DNA from: Methanomethylovorans sp.
GTDB taxonomy: Archaea; Halobacteriota; Methanosarcinia; Methanosarcinales; Methanosarcinaceae
NCBI GenBank assembly: GCA_020854785.1
Contig: JAHFZE010000265.1
Location: 1 to 7,514, forward strand
Reading direction: 5' to 3'
Length of the DNA stretch: 7,514 nt
Shown one piece after another: positions 5,996 to 7,514 of this stretch (positions are counted from its first letter, which is position 1; the number at the start of each line of letters is the position of its first letter). The position numbers and the translations under genes are program-made. Below the pieces are notes generated by a model, which was not told the DNA's origin, made no database searches, and saw only the letters and a program-made list of their open reading frames with translations.

Positions 5996-6053
5996 CAATT
6001 GGTAGTGACATACCGGTCATTCAGATTATAATGTTATCGCTTGATTGCGAAAA

Positions 6054-6062
6054 TTATATTTA
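6054..6062 (+). promoter_or_regulatory. TATA box for the homocitrate synthase gene
   Basis: TTATATTTA is preceded by a purine-rich GCGAAAA that can act as the BRE. The centre lies about 63 bases before the ATG at 6121, which predicts a transcription start near 6084 and a leader of about 37 bases. It is the best promoter match in the window. Confidence 0.6.
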
Positions 6063-6120
6063 ACATCCTCACACATTTGCAGTTATACAAACTTAAGACC
6101 TTTTTGAAAGTGGTAGATAT

Positions 6121-7293
6121 ATGGTGCTAACAAAAGATTATTCACTGAATGGATTGATGAAGTTCCTTGATCTTGAGCCTTTGGATATAGAGATATGCGA
6201 TGTGACATTGCGCGATGGAGAACAGACCCCCGGTGTGGTGTTTACTAAAGAGGAGAAAATAGACATTGCAACTGAGCTGGATGCTATTGGGATCGAGATA
6301 ATAGAATCCGGTTTTCCGGTCGTCTCACAGACCGAAAAGGAAATTGTAAAAGAGATAGCTAACATGGGTCTCAATGCGAAAACATGTTGTCTGGCACGCT
6401 CGAGAGTGAGCGATGTGCAGACAGCTATTGAATGTGATGTGGATTTTGTGAGCATTTTCATCGCCATGTCAGAACTGCATCTCAAACACAAATACCATAA
6501 AAGCTATGAAGAGATGTTCGCACTTGCAATGGAAGCCGTACAACATGCAAAGGACCATGGTATTGGAGTGCGGTTTGCCGCGGAGGATGGGAGCAGAACA
6601 GACATTGAAACACTGAAACGTGCTTTCCTTGCCGCAGAAGAGTACAAGGTGGACTATGTGAGTATTGCGGATACAATCGGCATTCTTAACCCAAGCAGCA
6701 CATATTATCTTGTTAAGGAAATAAAAAAGGTTGTGAAAACCCCTGTATGTATACATTGTCATGACGACATTGGCATGGCTACGGCCAATACACTGGCTGC
6801 TGCAGAAGCAGGTGCAAAACAACTGCATACTACTGTGAATGGCATTGGAGAGAGAGCAGGTAACGCTTCACTGGAAGAAGTGCTTGTAGCCCTACGGGTC
6901 CAATATGATATTGATAGATATGACACCAGAAAACTTACCGGTCTTTCTAAGAAAGTGGAAATATATTCTGGCATTAAGCCCGGAGTGACAAAAGCAGTCA
7001 TAGGAGAACATGCATTTTCTCATGAATCGGGCATCCATGTATGTGCCATACTGGAAGAACCAAGGACCTATGAACTGTTCAGTCCCGAGATGGTCGGCGG
7101 CCAGCGCCGTCTGATAGTTGGTAAGCACACTGGAATAAAAGCACTAAAAGGCATAGTGAAAAGTATGGGCCATGACCTTACCCATGAGGCACTGTGCGCA
7201 CTTATTGAAAAGGTAAAGAACAGTGCAGAAACAAAATACGGTATTTCCAGCGAAAGACTTGAAGAGATGATAAATGAGGTCAAGGGTACTTGA
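6121..7293 (+). CDS. aksA: Homocitrate synthase family enzyme, probable AksA (coenzyme B biosynthesis)
   Basis: 390 residues of the DRE-TIM metallolyase family (LeuA/homocitrate/citramalate synthases). The first signature is VTLRDGEQTPGV (28-39) with Arg31, Asp32 and Glu34. The second is HCHDDIGMATANTLAAAEAGA followed by TVNGIGERAGNASLEE (212-253), with metal ligands His212 and His214. SELHLKHK (117-124) and HESGIHV (301-307) are also typical. The chain ends near residue 390 and lacks the roughly 120-residue C-terminal allosteric domain of isopropylmalate and citramalate synthases, so it is most like AksA or NifV. AksA condenses 2-oxoglutarate with acetyl-CoA to homocitrate and repeats the chain extension towards 2-oxosuberate, a precursor of coenzyme B. 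NifV (FeMo cofactor homocitrate) is the main alternative, but no nif gene is in view. The gene stands alone with its own promoter; the ribosome binding site (GGTAGAT at 6112-6118) is weak. Confidence 0.85.
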   Translation: MVLTKDYSLNGLMKFLDLEPLDIEICDVTLRDGEQTPGVVFTKEEKIDIATELDAIGIEIIESGFPVVSQTEKEIVKEIANMGLNAKTCCLARSRVSDVQTAIECDVDFVSIFIAMSELHLKHKYHKSYEEMFALAMEAVQHAKDHGIGVRFAAEDGSRTDIETLKRAFLAAEEYKVDYVSIADTIGILNPSSTYYLVKEIKKVVKTPVCIHCHDDIGMATANTLAAAEAGAKQLHTTVNGIGERAGNASLEEVLVALRVQYDIDRYDTRKLTGLSKKVEIYSGIKPGVTKAVIGEHAFSHESGIHVCAILEEPRTYELFSPEMVGGQRRLIVGKHTGIKALKGIVKSMGHDLTHEALCALIEKVKNSAETKYGISSERLEEMINEVKGT

Positions 7294-7300
7294 CCTGTTA

Positions 7301-7514
7301 TTATTCAGGTATGGCCTCTATTTCTGCAGGGTGTTGTGACTTTTCAGGAGCATCTGCATATAGATCGTCATCGTAGAAGTTCATCTGGTTATTCTCAAGT
7401 ATGATCACGTAATCTGCAGAGTTCCTGAGAGCTGCAGAAAAACCGGGTTCTACCCCAAAAAGAATAGTTTCTTTTCCGTTCTCATTAGCCTTGCTTAAGA
7501 GAGGTTTGAAATCA
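7301..7514 (-). CDS. NYN-domain (LabA/DUF88-like) protein, C-terminal part
   Basis: The last 70 residues of a minus-strand gene whose beginning lies beyond the right edge. The visible part reads [15 protein letters not shown] at its start, then [23 protein letters not shown]. This is the C-terminal half of the NYN (PIN-like, RNase) fold as found in the conserved archaeal TIGR00288 group: an acidic residue before F-x-P-L, a GKE turn, a strand with GVEPGFS, and an Asn-Ser-Ala-Asp helix end before the last strand. An acidic, probably flexible tail of about 30 residues follows ([10 protein letters not shown] to the end). Related proteins are predicted metal-dependent ribonucleases, but the active-site acidic residues near the N-terminus cannot be checked here. 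The gene ends with tandem TAA stop codons (7301-7303 and 7298-7300) and converges with the homocitrate synthase gene, leaving seven bases between the two stop codons. Confidence 0.75.
   Translation of the reverse strand, partial: DFKPLLSKANENGKETILFGVEPGFSAALRNSADYVIILENNQMNFYDDDLYADAPEKSQHPAEIEAIPE

Noticed and set aside
6121..7293. Isopropylmalate synthase (LeuA) or citramalate synthase (CimA) as identity.
   Set aside because: Both usually carry a C-terminal regulatory domain and are about 490-520 residues. This protein stops at 390, like AksA and NifV.
1..7514. A mobile island, defence cluster or CRISPR array.
   Set aside because: No repeats, integrase, transposase, toxin-antitoxin pair or abrupt change in composition was seen. 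The NYN fragment alone is not enough, since this archaeal group is widely conserved.

Overview
This window looks like a stretch of core chromosome from a methanogenic archaeon, most likely a methylotrophic member of the Methanosarcinaceae (Methanolobus/Methanomethylovorans-like; the genus is a guess). The basis is a type II archaeal glyceraldehyde-3-phosphate dehydrogenase, a short homocitrate synthase of the coenzyme B (AksA) type, a CooT-like nickel protein, an archaeal DUF89 protein, archaeal TATA boxes (AATATAAAT, TTATATTTA) and GGAGGTGA-like ribosome binding sites. Composition looks even throughout. I see no insertion sequence, phage gene, tRNA, rRNA or CRISPR array.

Left part (1-1980, minus strand): three genes, read from right to left, for envelope and membrane proteins. 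They are a small VIT1/CCC1-related membrane protein, a CaCA-type Na+/Ca2+ exchanger with both alpha repeats intact, and the N-terminal part of a small secreted lipoprotein that runs off the left edge. The gaps (about 71-75 bases) each hold a possible TATA box, so the genes may be transcribed separately. A divergent intergenic region (1981-2128) separates them from the plus-strand genes.

Middle part (2129-5986, plus strand): two probable transcription units. The first pairs a DUF89 metal-dependent phosphatase-like protein with a 62-residue CooT-like protein 15 bases downstream; both families are linked to metals such as nickel. The second, with its own promoter, encodes type II GAPDH, an inositol monophosphatase-fold phosphatase (class IV FBPase / NADP phosphatase type) and NAD kinase, with gaps of 13 and 4 bases. 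This unit ties triose-phosphate metabolism to the NAD(P) pool. The phosphatase and kinase are the two halves that are fused in one Methanocaldococcus jannaschii protein (MJ0917).

Right part (6121-7514): a single gene for a homocitrate synthase-type enzyme (probable AksA, coenzyme B biosynthesis) with a good promoter, converging on a minus-strand NYN-domain gene (C-terminal part only) with 7 bases between the stop codons. No gap is longer than 150 bases.

The region mostly encodes recognisable housekeeping functions. I did not find a convincing new multi-gene system. The items most worth a second look are the phosphatase-NAD kinase pair, the DUF89-CooT pair, and the unrecognised lipoprotein.
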